NCBI RefSeq assembly: GCF_013009075.1
Contig: NZ_CP053108.1
Location: forward strand, 1,116,001 to 1,180,000
Reading direction: 5' to 3'
DNA: 64,000 bases
Source of the DNA: Halomonas sp. TA22
GTDB lineage: Bacteria; Pseudomonadota; Gammaproteobacteria; Pseudomonadales; Halomonadaceae
The notes under the pieces are model-generated. The model had not been told where the DNA came from. It was given only the letters and a program-made list of their open reading frames with translations, and did not search any database. Both the position numbers and the translations under genes were made by a program. Below, piece after piece: positions 1 through 8,755 of this stretch. Every line of letters starts with the position of its first letter. Position 1 is the stretch's first letter.

Positions 1-32
1 GTTACTACAAAGCAAGGATTCAAGGAACCCCA

Positions 33-2225
33 ATGCGCATAACTCTCCGCTTCCCCTTCCAGCACTCAGGCCTGGCGTTGGCTATTGGCGCTGCCATGGC
101 ATTTCCGGCCCAGGCCGAGCAGCGTCTCGATAGCATCGTCGTCACCGCCGCTGGCTTCGAGCAGGCGCTCAACGATGCACCGGCCAGCATTTCGGTCATT
201 ACCCGGGAAGAGCTGCAACAGCGGCGCTTCACCAATATCGCCGAGGCACTTGCCGACGTACCGGGCGTCGATGTGCGCTCCGGCACCGGCAAGACAGGGG
301 GGCTCAATATTGGAATTCGCGGCATGCCGAGCAATTACACCTTGATCCTGATCGATGGGCGCCGCCAGAACGCCTCGGGAGACGTGACGCCCAATGGCTT
401 TGGCGAAACCGCGACCAGCTTCATGCCGCCACTGTCGGCCATCGAGCGCATCGAGGTGATCCGCGGTCCGATGTCGACGCTCTATGGCTCCGATGCCATG
501 GGCGGTGTCATCAATATCATCACCCGCCCGGTCAGCAATACCTGGACAGGCAACGTGGCGGTCGACACGACGTTCCATCAGGATAGAGACGCGGGCAATT
601 CCCAGAATATCAACCTCTATACCTCCGGCCCGCTGGTAGAGGACGTACTCGGTCTGCAACTGCGTGGCCGGCTGTTCGACCGAGACAGCTCCGAGCGCCT
701 GATCGAGGATGGCACCGGTCGCGACCCGCGCCCCACGGAAGCCCGCATATATACCATCGGCGGTCGGCTGACGCTCAATGCCGATGAGGCCAATATCCTA
801 TGGCTGGATGCCGAGCGTTCGCGTCAGACCTATGACAATGAAGATGGCCGCCTGGGCAACCTGGACACGCCCGCGCGCATCTTCGGCTATGAGGATGAAC
901 TGCGCTTCAACCGCGACCAGGTGGCTCTCGGTCATACCGGACGTTACGCCGCTGGAACTCTCGAGAGCAGTATCACTCACAACACCACCGAGACACTGGG
1001 TCGCACCCTGCCCGCAGGGAGTGCACCCAACTACGGTTATGAAGCGGCCGGCGGCGAGCCTCGCCTGCTCGAGAATCGCGACATCGTGTTCGACACCAAG
1101 TTCGTGGCCCCCATCGAAGCGCACATGGTGAGCGTAGGTGCCCAGTACATCGATGCCAGACTGGAGGATGGTGCCGCAGGTAGCCAGGCCTTCGAACAGC
1201 AGAGTTGGGCCCTGTTCCTCGAGGACGAGTGGTGGCTGCGCGACGACTTGGCGCTGACGCTGGGTGGCCGCTATGAGGATCATGATGCTTTCGGCAGACA
1301 CTTCAGCCCACGCGGCTATCTGGTGTGGAACACCACCGACAACTGGACCCTGAAAGGTGGGATAAGCCAGGGTTACAAGACACCGACCCTCAATCAGCTG
1401 CACGATGGTGTGACTGGCTTCACCGCCCAAGGTCAGAGCATAACCATCGGCTCACCGGATCTGCAGCCTGAGGAGAGCACCAACTACGAGATTGGTGCGA
1501 TCTATGACAACCTGGAGGGCTTTTCCGCCGGCGCCACCGCGTTCTATAACCGCTTCAGCGACCGTATTGCCAATGCGGAAGATATTCCCAATTGCCAATA
1601 TATCGATAACACGGGCAACACACCCAACGCCAGCCTGCCTAACTGCATCAGTGTGGGCAACTTCACGGCACAGGAGGGTTTCAGCCAGCTGATCAATATC
1701 GACAAGGCAGAAACCCGTGGGATCGAGCTTACGGCTCGCTATCGCCTGGCACCCAACTGGGAAGTCCGTGGCGGCTACACCTATACCGACACCGAAATCA
1801 CCTCAGGCGACTATGAGGGGATGGTGTTGAGCAATACGCCTGACCATAAGCTGACCGCGAGCCTGACCTGGGACGTGACCAATCGTTTGAGCACCACGCT
1901 CGAGGGGGAGTACTACTCTTCACGCGAACGCTTCTCCGATGGCCTGCCGACCTCGGGCCAGAATCTGGCGCTCTATGAGCAGGTCGGCAACAAGCTCGAC
2001 AGCTATGAACTCTTCAACCTGCGCACCAGCTATCAGATCGCCGACAACGTGCGCCTGACCGGCACCATCTATAACCTGCTCGACAAGGATTTCGGTCGCG
2101 CCGACGCCTACGAGTGGCAAGGCGACACCTACCAAGCCTACCGTTTTACCCAGACGGGGCGCTCCACTGACGGCATTTATCTCGATGGCCGCAGCCTCTG
2201 GATTTCTGCCAGCTACGATTTCTGA
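33..2225 (+). CDS. TonB-dependent outer-membrane receptor (FepA/CirA-like)
   Basis: This 730-residue protein has the build of a TonB-dependent receptor for a siderophore or similar ligand. It starts with a signal peptide ending near AQA (about residue 28). A TonB-box-like stretch (DSIVVTA, about 33-39) follows, then a plug domain (about 44-160) with the typical VIRGPMSTLYGSDAMGGVINI segment split around residue 150, and a beta-barrel ending in an aromatic residue (YDF), as expected for BAM insertion. A Shine-Dalgarno-like AAGGA lies just before the ATG. It appears monocistronic, followed by a clear hairpin terminator. Only 32 bp of upstream DNA is visible, so no Fur box or riboswitch can be judged. 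The ligand cannot be assigned from sequence alone. Confidence 0.9.
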   Translation: MRITLRFPFQHSGLALAIGAAMAFPAQAEQRLDSIVVTAAGFEQALNDAPASISVITREELQQRRFTNIAEALADVPGVDVRSGTGKTGGLNIGIRGMPSNYTLILIDGRRQNASGDVTPNGFGETATSFMPPLSAIERIEVIRGPMSTLYGSDAMGGVINIITRPVSNTWTGNVAVDTTFHQDRDAGNSQNINLYTSGPLVEDVLGLQLRGRLFDRDSSERLIEDGTGRDPRPTEARIYTIGGRLTLNADEANILWLDAERSRQTYDNEDGRLGNLDTPARIFGYEDELRFNRDQVALGHTGRYAAGTLESSITHNTTETLGRTLPAGSAPNYGYEAAGGEPRLLENRDIVFDTKFVAPIEAHMVSVGAQYIDARLEDGAAGSQAFEQQSWALFLEDEWWLRDDLALTLGGRYEDHDAFGRHFSPRGYLVWNTTDNWTLKGGISQGYKTPTLNQLHDGVTGFTAQGQSITIGSPDLQPEESTNYEIGAIYDNLEGFSAGATAFYNRFSDRIANAEDIPNCQYIDNTGNTPNASLPNCISVGNFTAQEGFSQLINIDKAETRGIELTARYRLAPNWEVRGGYTYTDTEITSGDYEGMVLSNTPDHKLTASLTWDVTNRLSTTLEGEYYSSRERFSDGLPTSGQNLALYEQVGNKLDSYELFNLRTSYQIADNVRLTGTIYNLLDKDFGRADAYEWQGDTYQAYRFTQTGRSTDGIYLDGRSLWISASYDF

Positions 2226-2242
2226 GCGATATCAGGAAACCG

Positions 2243-2266
2243 AGCCCCGATGATTCGGGGCTTTTG
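2243..2266 (+). terminator. Intrinsic terminator after the TonB receptor
   Basis: A perfect 8-bp stem (AGCCCCGA / TCGGGGCT) with a TGAT loop, followed by TTT, lies 18 bp after the receptor stop codon. It reads as a rho-independent terminator for that gene. Confidence 0.75.
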
Positions 2267-2287
2267 CAACAGCTTGAATATAATGGG

Positions 2288-2326
2288 CAAAAAATGCCAG
2301 TCAGCGTCGCTGACTGGCATTTTTTT
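2288..2326. terminator. Strong bidirectional hairpin terminator
   Basis: A 12-bp perfect stem (ATGCCAGTCAGC / GCTGACTGGCAT) with a GTC loop is flanked by six A residues on the left and six T residues on the right, so it can terminate from either strand. On the minus strand it lies directly downstream of the etfA-like remnant and may be that gene's original terminator. Confidence 0.8.
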
Positions 2327-2364
2327 ACTGAGGGCTTGGACGGCGCCCAGCGGAGCAGCAAGGC

Positions 2365-2430
2365 TTACAGCTTGCTCTCGAGCTCCGGCAGGATCTCGAA
2401 CAGATCCCCCACCAGGCCATAGTCCGCATC
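2365..2430 (-). pseudogene. Remnant of the 3' end of etfA (electron-transfer flavoprotein alpha)
   Basis: Read on the minus strand, these bases encode about 21 residues in the pattern ADYGLVGDLFEILPEL followed by ESKL and TAA. This strongly resembles the extreme C-terminus of EtfA, which typically ends in a D-x-GLV-x-DLFE-x-x-PEL motif. Upstream of the fragment the reading frame stops resembling EtfA. The piece is too short to function and appears to be a leftover of a rearrangement or partial duplication, followed on its own strand by the hairpin at 2288-2326. The assignment rests on motif recognition only. Confidence 0.55.
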
Positions 2431-2449
2431 GCCAGGCATCCATCGCAAC

Positions 2450-2478
2450 GCCCCGTGCTCACCGCACGGGGCTTTTTT
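2450..2478 (+). terminator. Intrinsic terminator
   Basis: A 9-bp stem GCCCCGTGC / GCACGGGGC with a five-base loop is followed by six T residues on the + strand. It sits at the upstream edge of the etfA-like remnant, about 120 bp before rlmM, and shields rlmM from upstream transcription. Confidence 0.75.
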
Positions 2479-2597
2479 ATGGCGGGGGGGGGATAGGGCA
2501 GGGTTTTTAGGCGCCAGGGGCAGGGTTGCAGTGCGGCAGGGCACTTGTCTCAGCAGTGAGGCGGCGACTAGACTAGCCAGCCTTCATAGGAGACATC

Positions 2598-3665
2598 ATG
2601 ATCCCCCAATACCTGCTGCTCTATTGCCGCCCAGGCTTCGAGAAAGATCTGAGTGCGGAAATATCCACCAAGGCCAGTGAAGCGGGGTGGCAGGGATATG
2701 CCGTGGCCGAACACAATGCCGGACATCTGAGTTATGTGTTGGAGGGCGCCACTCCAGCCAATGGCTTGCACCGCGATATTCCACTTGCATCGATGGTGTT
2801 TGCTCGTCAAAGTCTCGTCGCCTTGCCTCCGCTCGTCGGGTTGTCACGTGAAGATCGACTGACACCTATCATTGAGCAGGTAATGGCCAGTGGGTGGAGC
2901 TTCGAATCGATATGGCAGGAGACGCCGGATACCAACGAGGCCAAGGCGCTCAGCGGCCTGATCAAGGCACTTGACCGGCCTTTGGAGTCGGCTCTGAAGA
3001 AGTGCGGAGCGCTGCGTCGCAAGGCGGGAGCGCGACGGCTCCATCTGCTGTGGAGTGCCGGAGACAGAGTACAGCTCGGGATGAGCTTTCCTGGCAATCG
3101 CAGCGAGTTTCCCGGCGGCATTCCCCGGCTACGATTCCCTCGAGAGGCACCCAGCCGATCGACACTGAAGCTCGAGGAGGCATGGCATGCGTTTGTACCG
3201 AAGGAGGAGTGGCCGCAGCGCATCGATAATGCCATGACCGGGGCGGACCTCGGCGCGGCGCCGGGAGGCTGGACCTATCAGCTGGTGAGAAAGGGCATGT
3301 ATGTCTACGCCATCGACAACGGTCCCATGAATAAGACATTGATGGCCACCGGCCAGGTGGAACACTTGCGAGAGGATGGTTTTTCCTGGGAACCGCCGGG
3401 GCGCTTGGACTGGCTGGTCTGCGACATCGTCGACAAGCCGATGCGGGTGACCGAGATGATCGAGCGCTGGCTGGTGAAGCGCTGGTGTCGCGAGGCGGTC
3501 TTCAACCTCAAGTTGCCGATGAAGCAGCGCTGGAGCGAAGTCTCGCGCTGCCTGGCCTACTTGGCCTCCAGCCTGGAACGGGCCAATGTATCGGCCGAGA
3601 TCGGCTGCCGGCATTTATACCATGATCGAGAAGAGGTGACCGTTCATGTGAGGTTGCTGGACTGA
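2598..3665 (+). CDS. rlmM: 23S rRNA C2498 2'-O-ribose methyltransferase RlmM
   Basis: The protein (355 residues, the normal length of RlmM/YgdE) methylates the 2'-O of C2498 of 23S rRNA using S-adenosylmethionine. The N-terminal half carries the THUMP-like RNA-binding region. The C-terminal half is a Rossmann-like RrmJ-type methyltransferase with the SAM motif DLGAAPGGWTYQL at about residue 217 and the later VCDIVDKP segment. The ATG has an AGGAG Shine-Dalgarno 5 bases upstream. It stands alone on the + strand and converges with the monooxygenase-domain gene immediately after it. Confidence 0.93.
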   Translation: MIPQYLLLYCRPGFEKDLSAEISTKASEAGWQGYAVAEHNAGHLSYVLEGATPANGLHRDIPLASMVFARQSLVALPPLVGLSREDRLTPIIEQVMASGWSFESIWQETPDTNEAKALSGLIKALDRPLESALKKCGALRRKAGARRLHLLWSAGDRVQLGMSFPGNRSEFPGGIPRLRFPREAPSRSTLKLEEAWHAFVPKEEWPQRIDNAMTGADLGAAPGGWTYQLVRKGMYVYAIDNGPMNKTLMATGQVEHLREDGFSWEPPGRLDWLVCDIVDKPMRVTEMIERWLVKRWCREAVFNLKLPMKQRWSEVSRCLAYLASSLERANVSAEIGCRHLYHDREEVTVHVRLLD

Positions 3666-3950
3666 TCAGCAGTGCTCGTAGAGGCGGATATGCTCTTCGT
3701 CGGAGAGCAGCGGTAGCACCCGCTGCATGACTCGCTCGCGTTCGGGGCTATGCAGCCAACTCTTCCAGGCGGTCAGGTCACGCCATTGGGTGATCAGGAG
3801 GCGCCGCTCGGGATGGTAGCGTTCGCAGAGACTTTCGCCAGCAATAAAGCCTCGGGCATTGATCGAGGCGCGCATCGCCTCCTTGGCGGCAAGTTCGTAC
3901 TCCGCTTCGAGCCCTGGCATGATGCGTCGCTCAATCAGGATTTTTATCAT
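3666..3950 (-). CDS. Antibiotic-biosynthesis-monooxygenase (ABM) domain protein
   Basis: This 94-residue protein has the size and pattern of a single ABM-type ferredoxin-like domain: an N-terminal strand KILIERRIMPG, then a helix with many E/A residues, then LLITQWRDLTAWKSW, the conserved region around the central tryptophan. Family members act as dimers and include heme-degrading and quinol-oxidising enzymes, but many have no known substrate, and none can be assigned here. Its stop touches the 3' end of rlmM (convergent) and its start lies close to the divergent tusA gene. Confidence 0.75.
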   Translation of the reverse strand: MIKILIERRIMPGLEAEYELAAKEAMRASINARGFIAGESLCERYHPERRLLITQWRDLTAWKSWLHSPERERVMQRVLPLLSDEEHIRLYEHC

Positions 3951-4015
3951 TGTACTACCTATCCTCTACCCTATTTCCGTTCGCTAACGCTTTCATGCAT
4001 GAGGTTCATGAGCCA

Positions 4016-4267
4016 ATGGCCGACCAACTCGTCGACTTGCCCAGCCACGATGTCGAACTCGATACCCGGGGGCTCTACTGCCCCGAGCCCATCATGCTGA
4101 TGCATAACCGGGTGCGCGACATGAGCATGGGAGATGTGCTCAAGGTAGTGGCCAGCGATCCGGCCACCACCCGCGACATCCCCAAGTTCTGCAGCTTTCT
4201 GGGACATGAGCTGCTTTACCAGGCTGAGCGCGATGGCACTTACCACTACTATCTGCGCCTGGGCTAA
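4016..4267 (+). CDS. tusA: Sulfurtransferase TusA
   Basis: TusA receives sulfur from cysteine desulfurase IscS and hands it to the TusBCD relay for 2-thiolation of tRNA wobble uridine. The protein has the family's C-P-x-P motif, LYCPEP, with the sulfur-carrying Cys at residue 22, plus the diagnostic DPATTRDIPKFC segment. The start at 4016 gives 83 residues, close to the 81 of E. coli TusA, and is preceded by GAGGT at 4001-4005. In-frame starts at 3950 and 3995 would add unmatched residues. It is divergent from the ABM gene. Confidence 0.92.
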   Translation: MADQLVDLPSHDVELDTRGLYCPEPIMLMHNRVRDMSMGDVLKVVASDPATTRDIPKFCSFLGHELLYQAERDGTYHYYLRLG

Positions 4268-4289
4268 CGACGCCACACTGGGTGGTGGG

Positions 4290-4979
4290 CTAGGGCGCGA
4301 TCATCAGTGCCAAGGCTTCCAGTGTCGTCGGATCCTCCTGCTTGATGCGGTTGGCAATGGTGCGCTGAAAGAAATAGACGACGCGATGGCGGCTGTGCCC
4401 AGGATAGAGGCAGGCATCGCCGGCGAGTACGGGGGTCGATTCGATCGACTCCTCATCAACCAGCAGGGCTTCGATCTTGCCGCTATTGTACAGCTGCCAG
4501 CCGAAAACCTGCTTGAGCTGCCAGGGCAGATCCTCCTCGTCCATGCACAAGGCATGCGTGCCCAGTGTGTCGGGGAGCTGCTGGATCAGGCTCGAGCTTT
4601 CGGTGTCTTCGTAATCGAAGTAAGCGGCGGCATGCTCGAGCTCATGCTGCTTGTGCTCCGGCGGGGAGGTGAAGACCTCCTCGGTTTCGGGGTCGCGATA
4701 GCCTACGAAGTGGCCATACTCGGGATCGTCCAGCTCCTGACAGGGCGTCAGGGCTTCCATCCATGGAACTAGACCGACGACCTCGCCATCTTCTCGCAAA
4801 CCCCAGGCAAGCAGCGGCATGCCATACAGCGTTTCCTGGTCGGAGGCGAGATGGTAAAGCATCTCCAGGCCATCCAGTTCAGGGGCAAGTCGTACCAGTC
4901 GACGCCTGGCGAGTTGCCGTTGTCGCATGACCTCCAGGTCGATGACCTGTGCGGTGCGGGGGGACAGTGGGATTCCCAT
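4290..4979 (-). CDS. Conserved hypothetical protein
   Basis: A soluble, acidic protein of about 229 residues that I do not recognise. It has no signal peptide, no membrane segment and no catalytic motif that I can name. It is rich in E/D and L, with tracts such as EHKQHELEHAAAYFDYED in the middle. The start at 4979 is chosen because AGGAGG lies at ideal distance before it. A start at 5039 would add 20 residues without a ribosome-binding site. It may follow the upstream minus-strand gene, 76 bp away. Confidence 0.6.
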   Translation of the reverse strand: MGIPLSPRTAQVIDLEVMRQRQLARRRLVRLAPELDGLEMLYHLASDQETLYGMPLLAWGLREDGEVVGLVPWMEALTPCQELDDPEYGHFVGYRDPETEEVFTSPPEHKQHELEHAAAYFDYEDTESSSLIQQLPDTLGTHALCMDEEDLPWQLKQVFGWQLYNSGKIEALLVDEESIESTPVLAGDACLYPGHSRHRVVYFFQRTIANRIKQEDPTTLEALALMIAP

Positions 4980-5055
4980 GATTACCCTCCTAGAGCGCGT
5001 TGTAACGGCAGTGGAACGGCCTAGCTTCACTATTAGCACAGTCTTGGCGAAAAAG

Positions 5056-6147
5056 TTAAGTCTCGTTGCTTGCGCTGGCGGGCTGTGTTGTCAACGTGCA
5101 TTCAGCGCGCCGCTGCGCTAACAAGCGCTGATGCTCCTGTCGAGCATGTACAAAGCGCTGCCAGGGTGCCTGTGCGCGCTCAAGCGATAGCCACTCCTGA
5201 CGGTAGCGATCCATCGCGGGAAGCGATATCGGGTGTGCCTCGAGCAGGGTGTCAACCGAAGTCAACCAGCGCTCGGCGTATGCTTCGATAGCATCCAGAT
5301 AATCGACTGGCATTGCCTGAAACAACTCAGTTTCAGGACATACGAGCGGCCCTAGGCGCTCCGTTTCGAGAAGTCGATTGGCTTCAGTCAGGCGCAGGCT
5401 TGCCAGTTGCAGCGTACGCAGGACCCGGGCCGTCAGTGGTTCTCGTCTTAGTGCCTGGAGGTGATCGGAGAGCGTTGCCGAGTCGGGACGCCAATCGCGA
5501 TCGAACTGGCGAAGGGCACCTTCGCGCAGGTAGTCGAGAGCGGCCAGGAAGGGTTCGATATCGGGTAGATTGCCTGGCGAGAGCGGACGGCTCGCACGTG
5601 AGAAGCTGGCTCTCCATTCGCTTGAGCCGAACAGCGCATTCCAACTCACGAACGGCAGCTGTCGAGTCTTCATCTCGCTCAGCCGCTCGAGACGCTCACG
5701 GTGAGTGGGTGCAAGAGAGGCGCCGATGTCGGAGTCGAGACAGCCGGAGAGCCGCCGCCAGAGTTCCAGCTCGTATAACCAGTGCTGACTTGGCACTGCC
5801 ACTCGACCGAGCTGAGTGTTACGCTCGGCCACTAGTGAGGTGATATTGCATTGGCGTAGCCCATAGACGTTCTGCAGACTCTCGCGTGTCTCGGGAATGT
5901 CGAAGGTGAGCCTGCGCCGATCGGGAAATGCGGCAATGTTTTCAGGCGATTGCGGTTCGGGGGCGGGGAGCTGAAGAGCCTCCGCCAGCTGTTGCTGATA
6001 ATCGACCAGCAGCGCATCCGCCTCCCCGCGGCGCTCACACCCCGTGATGAGCAGCATCGTGGCCAGACCCATCGCCAGGCTTGGGGGCAGGTTCAATGAG
6101 GTCCGCCAAGTCGCAGGGCTAGCGGCGAAGCACCACTCCTTGTCCAT
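5056..6147 (-). CDS. DUF3080 family putative lipoprotein
   Basis: The protein (up to 363 residues) has a hydrophobic N-terminal segment ending in LLITGC, a lipobox that would place the mature protein in the envelope as a lipoprotein. The rest fits the DUF3080 family of gammaproteobacteria: LLVDYQQQLAEAL after the lipid cysteine, then LRQCNITSLVAERNTQLGRVAVPSQ (split here as two motifs, CNITSLVAERN and LGRVAVPSQ), then YELELWRRLSGC. Function is unknown. Its start overlaps the end of the MATE gene by 29 bp, implying co-transcription. A later start at 6072 is possible but leaves a weak signal peptide. Confidence 0.75.
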   Translation of the reverse strand: MDKEWCFAASPATWRTSLNLPPSLAMGLATMLLITGCERRGEADALLVDYQQQLAEALQLPAPEPQSPENIAAFPDRRRLTFDIPETRESLQNVYGLRQCNITSLVAERNTQLGRVAVPSQHWLYELELWRRLSGCLDSDIGASLAPTHRERLERLSEMKTRQLPFVSWNALFGSSEWRASFSRASRPLSPGNLPDIEPFLAALDYLREGALRQFDRDWRPDSATLSDHLQALRREPLTARVLRTLQLASLRLTEANRLLETERLGPLVCPETELFQAMPVDYLDAIEAYAERWLTSVDTLLEAHPISLPAMDRYRQEWLSLERAQAPWQRFVHARQEHQRLLAQRRAECTLTTQPASASNET

Positions 6148-7567
6148 TGCTCACCGCCTTGCTGATTCTGTGGAGTCTCCAGCCCAGCAGCAGGGCCGCG
6201 ACAGTCAGGCCCGCGACAAGTCCGATCCAGTAACCATGCACACCCAGCGGGGCGAGCCAGTCGCCAAGCCCCCAAGTCCCCAGCCAGTGGCCGCCCAGCA
6301 GCCCTACAAGCCAGTAGGCGAGCAAGGTGATCACCATGATGATCCGGGTATCCTTGTAGCCGCGCAAGGCGCCCGCCATGTTGATCTGAAGCGAGTCGGA
6401 GATCTGATAGATCATCGCCAGTACGATCAGCGAAAGGGCCAGCTGCTGCACCTCGCTATTGCGAGTGTAGAGCGATATCACCGACTCCGAGGCGAACCAC
6501 AGGATCGCATTGTTCAGCAGCGCAATCAGCAGGCAGACGGCAATACCGTTCCAGGCGACGAAACGCGCCTGAGCCGGCTGTCCGCTACCGAGCACGTTAC
6601 CGACCCTGACGGTCAGTGCCATGCCCAAGGAGAGCGGCAGCATGAACAGGATGGAGGTGAAGTTCAGCGCAACCTGGTGGGCAGCGACAACGACTTCTCC
6701 AAGGCTTGCTATGAACAGGGCGATGAGGGTGAAGAGCGTGACTTCGACGAAGATCGCCACACCGATCGGGACGCCTACGTAGAGCAGCTCACCGATCAAC
6801 TTGCGACTTGGCGGGGTGGGTGAGTGCCATAGCGAGACCGGGGAATAAGCGCGCGAGCGCTGGGTATAGAGCAACATGGCAAGGGTCATGACCCACATCG
6901 AGATGGCCGTGGCGATGCCGCAGCCGAACGCTCCCAATGCTGGTAGCTCGGCAAAGGGTGCCGGCAGCTCCACACCGAGCAGGTTGCTCAGCCCTGCACC
7001 ACCATGAATCAGGATGAAGTTGCATGGAATATTGATCGAGAGTCCGATCAGGCTGATCCAAAGCGTCGGGCGAGTGTGATTCATGCCGTCGGAGAAGGCG
7101 CGCAGTGCCTGAAAGATCGCAATACCGGGCATGCCGAAGGCGATCGCTGAGAGATAAGCCGTCGAGCGTTCGGCGACCTGTGGCGGCACACCCATTACAC
7201 GGAAGATCGGTGCGACGGCAAACCACAGTAGCAGGGCCGAGACGACTCCGAGCACCAGAGCCACCCATAGCGCCTGGTGCACGCTGGGTCTGATGCGATG
7301 GATATTGCCGCCGCCCAGCAGCTGGGCCACGATCGGTGTCAGCCCCATCAAGGTGCCGGTCATGAACAGCATCAACGGCATCCACAGACTCGAGCCCACC
7401 GAGACGGCCGCCAGGTCTGTGGCGCTCAGGCGGCCGGTCATGATCACATCGGCCACGCTCATGCCGGACTGCGCCAGCTGCGCGCCGCAGATCGGCAGGG
7501 CCAGGCGCATCAGCAGCCGGGTCTCCTTGCGGCTGCGAGCGAGCCTTGAGGTACTGAACTGGACCAA
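6119..7567 (-). CDS. MATE family efflux transporter (NorM-like)
   Basis: A multidrug/toxin exporter of the MATE family: about 12 hydrophobic helices in two repeats, the conserved P-x-x-x-x-Q opening ALPICGAQLAQSGM, then VADVIMTGRLSATDLAAV and GLTPIVAQLLGGG. Members exchange Na+ or H+ for cationic drugs in the inner membrane. The chosen start is a TTG at 7567 because AGGAGA sits six bases upstream and the resulting 482 residues fit the family. An ATG at 7618 adds 17 poorly matching residues. It runs directly into the DUF3080 gene and is divergent from epmC. Confidence 0.88.
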   Translation of the reverse strand: MVQFSTSRLARSRKETRLLMRLALPICGAQLAQSGMSVADVIMTGRLSATDLAAVSVGSSLWMPLMLFMTGTLMGLTPIVAQLLGGGNIHRIRPSVHQALWVALVLGVVSALLLWFAVAPIFRVMGVPPQVAERSTAYLSAIAFGMPGIAIFQALRAFSDGMNHTRPTLWISLIGLSINIPCNFILIHGGAGLSNLLGVELPAPFAELPALGAFGCGIATAISMWVMTLAMLLYTQRSRAYSPVSLWHSPTPPSRKLIGELLYVGVPIGVAIFVEVTLFTLIALFIASLGEVVVAAHQVALNFTSILFMLPLSLGMALTVRVGNVLGSGQPAQARFVAWNGIAVCLLIALLNNAILWFASESVISLYTRNSEVQQLALSLIVLAMIYQISDSLQINMAGALRGYKDTRIIMVITLLAYWLVGLLGGHWLGTWGLGDWLAPLGVHGYWIGLVAGLTVAALLLGWRLHRISKAVSNGQGVVLRR

Positions 7568-7712
7568 AACGACTCTCCTGAAGCGACAGATACAGGCAAT
7601 TGCTGACCTTGTGGTCAAGCGCGCTAGTTTAGCAATTGCCGGACGTTATCGCTCGTCGGCGCAAGGCTTTATAATGCGGTGCTGCTTGGCCCTACTGCAC
7701 AGAGGAGATTGC

Positions 7713-8291
7713 GTGGATTACGCTCTTGAAGATGTCATGGCGCTGTTCGATGGCCTCTTTCTGGATACGTTCAATACTTGTCTGGTAAGAGGCGAGAGCG
7801 AACCGCTCTACCTGCCCGCCGATAGTGACTGTCCCCATCATCGCGTGATCTTTGCGCATGGCTATTTTGCCAGTGCGCTGCATGAAATGAGCCACTGGTG
7901 CATTGCCGGGGCGCGGCGTCGCGAACTCGAGGATTATGGCTACTGGTATCTGCCGGATGGACGCGATGCCGACCAGCAGCGCCGGTTCGAGTCGGTGGAG
8001 GTAATGCCACAGGCCATCGAGATGCTATTCGCCCGTGCCTGCGCGCGTCGTTTTGCGGTGAGCGTGGACAACCTGGGCGACATCGAGGTGGATCGAGAGG
8101 CGTTCAGTGCCCGGGTTGAGCTGCAGGCGGCCGAGTATGAGGCGCAAGGCCTGCCGCCCAGGGCGGCGGCGTTTCGCGAGACGTTAGCGACGTTCTATCG
8201 TCAAGGAAAATCGCGAACGCAAGCCATCGAGGCTGGGCGCAGGCTGCTCGAATCCAGGCTTGCGGCGGATGTGATCACGACGCCTGGATGA
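7713..8291 (+). CDS. epmC: Elongation factor P hydroxylase EpmC
   Basis: EpmC (YfcM) hydroxylates the beta-lysyl-lysine modification on elongation factor P. The sequence shows the family hallmarks: FNTCLVRGESEPLYLPADSD, then FAHGYFASALHEMSHWCIAG, whose HExxH-like histidines and glutamate bind iron, then RRELEDYGYWYLPDGRDA. The start is a GTG at 7713 with AGAGGAGA just upstream, giving 192 residues versus 182 in E. coli. The open frame extends further upstream without support. Its 3' end overlaps the convergent gene by 17 bp. Confidence 0.92.
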   Translation: MDYALEDVMALFDGLFLDTFNTCLVRGESEPLYLPADSDCPHHRVIFAHGYFASALHEMSHWCIAGARRRELEDYGYWYLPDGRDADQQRRFESVEVMPQAIEMLFARACARRFAVSVDNLGDIEVDREAFSARVELQAAEYEAQGLPPRAAAFRETLATFYRQGKSRTQAIEAGRRLLESRLAADVITTPG

Positions 8292-8754
8292 GGCGCTGAT
8301 GTAGCCTGAGCATGACCTCCACTTCCTGTTCGGGGCGCATCGGTTCCATGCCCAGTTCCGAGAACATCTCGCCACGTGCACGCGCCCAGTCGCCCGGCAT
8401 CAGGTCGGGATAGAGCGTCTCGGCCGGTGCCAGCTCGACGAAGGGATCAAGCCCGAAGACATCGAACAGTCGCGACAGGGCCGCCTCGTCATCGCTGACC
8501 CCGGCGGTATAGAGCGTGCCGCTGAAGTGGTCGCCCTCAAGCTCGCGGATCACGTCCAGCGGACTCACGCCCAGGCTATCGAGCTCTTCCAGGCTGTAGT
8601 CGCCCAGCGAGATCAACTCCTCGTTCAGCCAGGAGTCGTCGGGCTGGATCAAGGTGTGCTTGATCTGGCCATCGGGCAGAGCCCAGGCGATGGCCAGGGG
8701 AAGTCCACCATCCTCGCCGGTTTCGATGGCGATAAAGCCAGGTAGATCGGACAT
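8275..8754 (-). CDS. Hypothetical protein, possibly a degenerate exonuclease-like (RNase H fold) protein
   Basis: A 159-residue acidic protein. Its opening (GFIAIETGEDGGLPLAIAWAL followed by PDGQ and LIQPDDSW) resembles the start of DEDDh-type 3'-5' exonuclease-like proteins, where a D-x-E pair is followed by P-I-x-x-x-W and a W after LI-x-P. A later GTLYTAGVSDDEAALSRLF resembles the third conserved block. The first catalytic Asp is not present in its expected form, so an enzymatic role is doubtful. It starts one base after the tatD stop with AAGGA upstream, so it is translationally linked to tatD. The family link is my inference. Confidence 0.5.
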   Translation of the reverse strand: MSDLPGFIAIETGEDGGLPLAIAWALPDGQIKHTLIQPDDSWLNEELISLGDYSLEELDSLGVSPLDVIRELEGDHFSGTLYTAGVSDDEAALSRLFDVFGLDPFVELAPAETLYPDLMPGDWARARGEMFSELGMEPMRPEQEVEVMLRLHQRLIQAS

Positions 8755-8755
8755 G

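Noticed and set aside
6044-6823. 259-codon + frame opposite the MATE and DUF3080 genes
   Set aside because: Rich in Q/D/R/G with no domain. The minus strand carries well-supported genes there.
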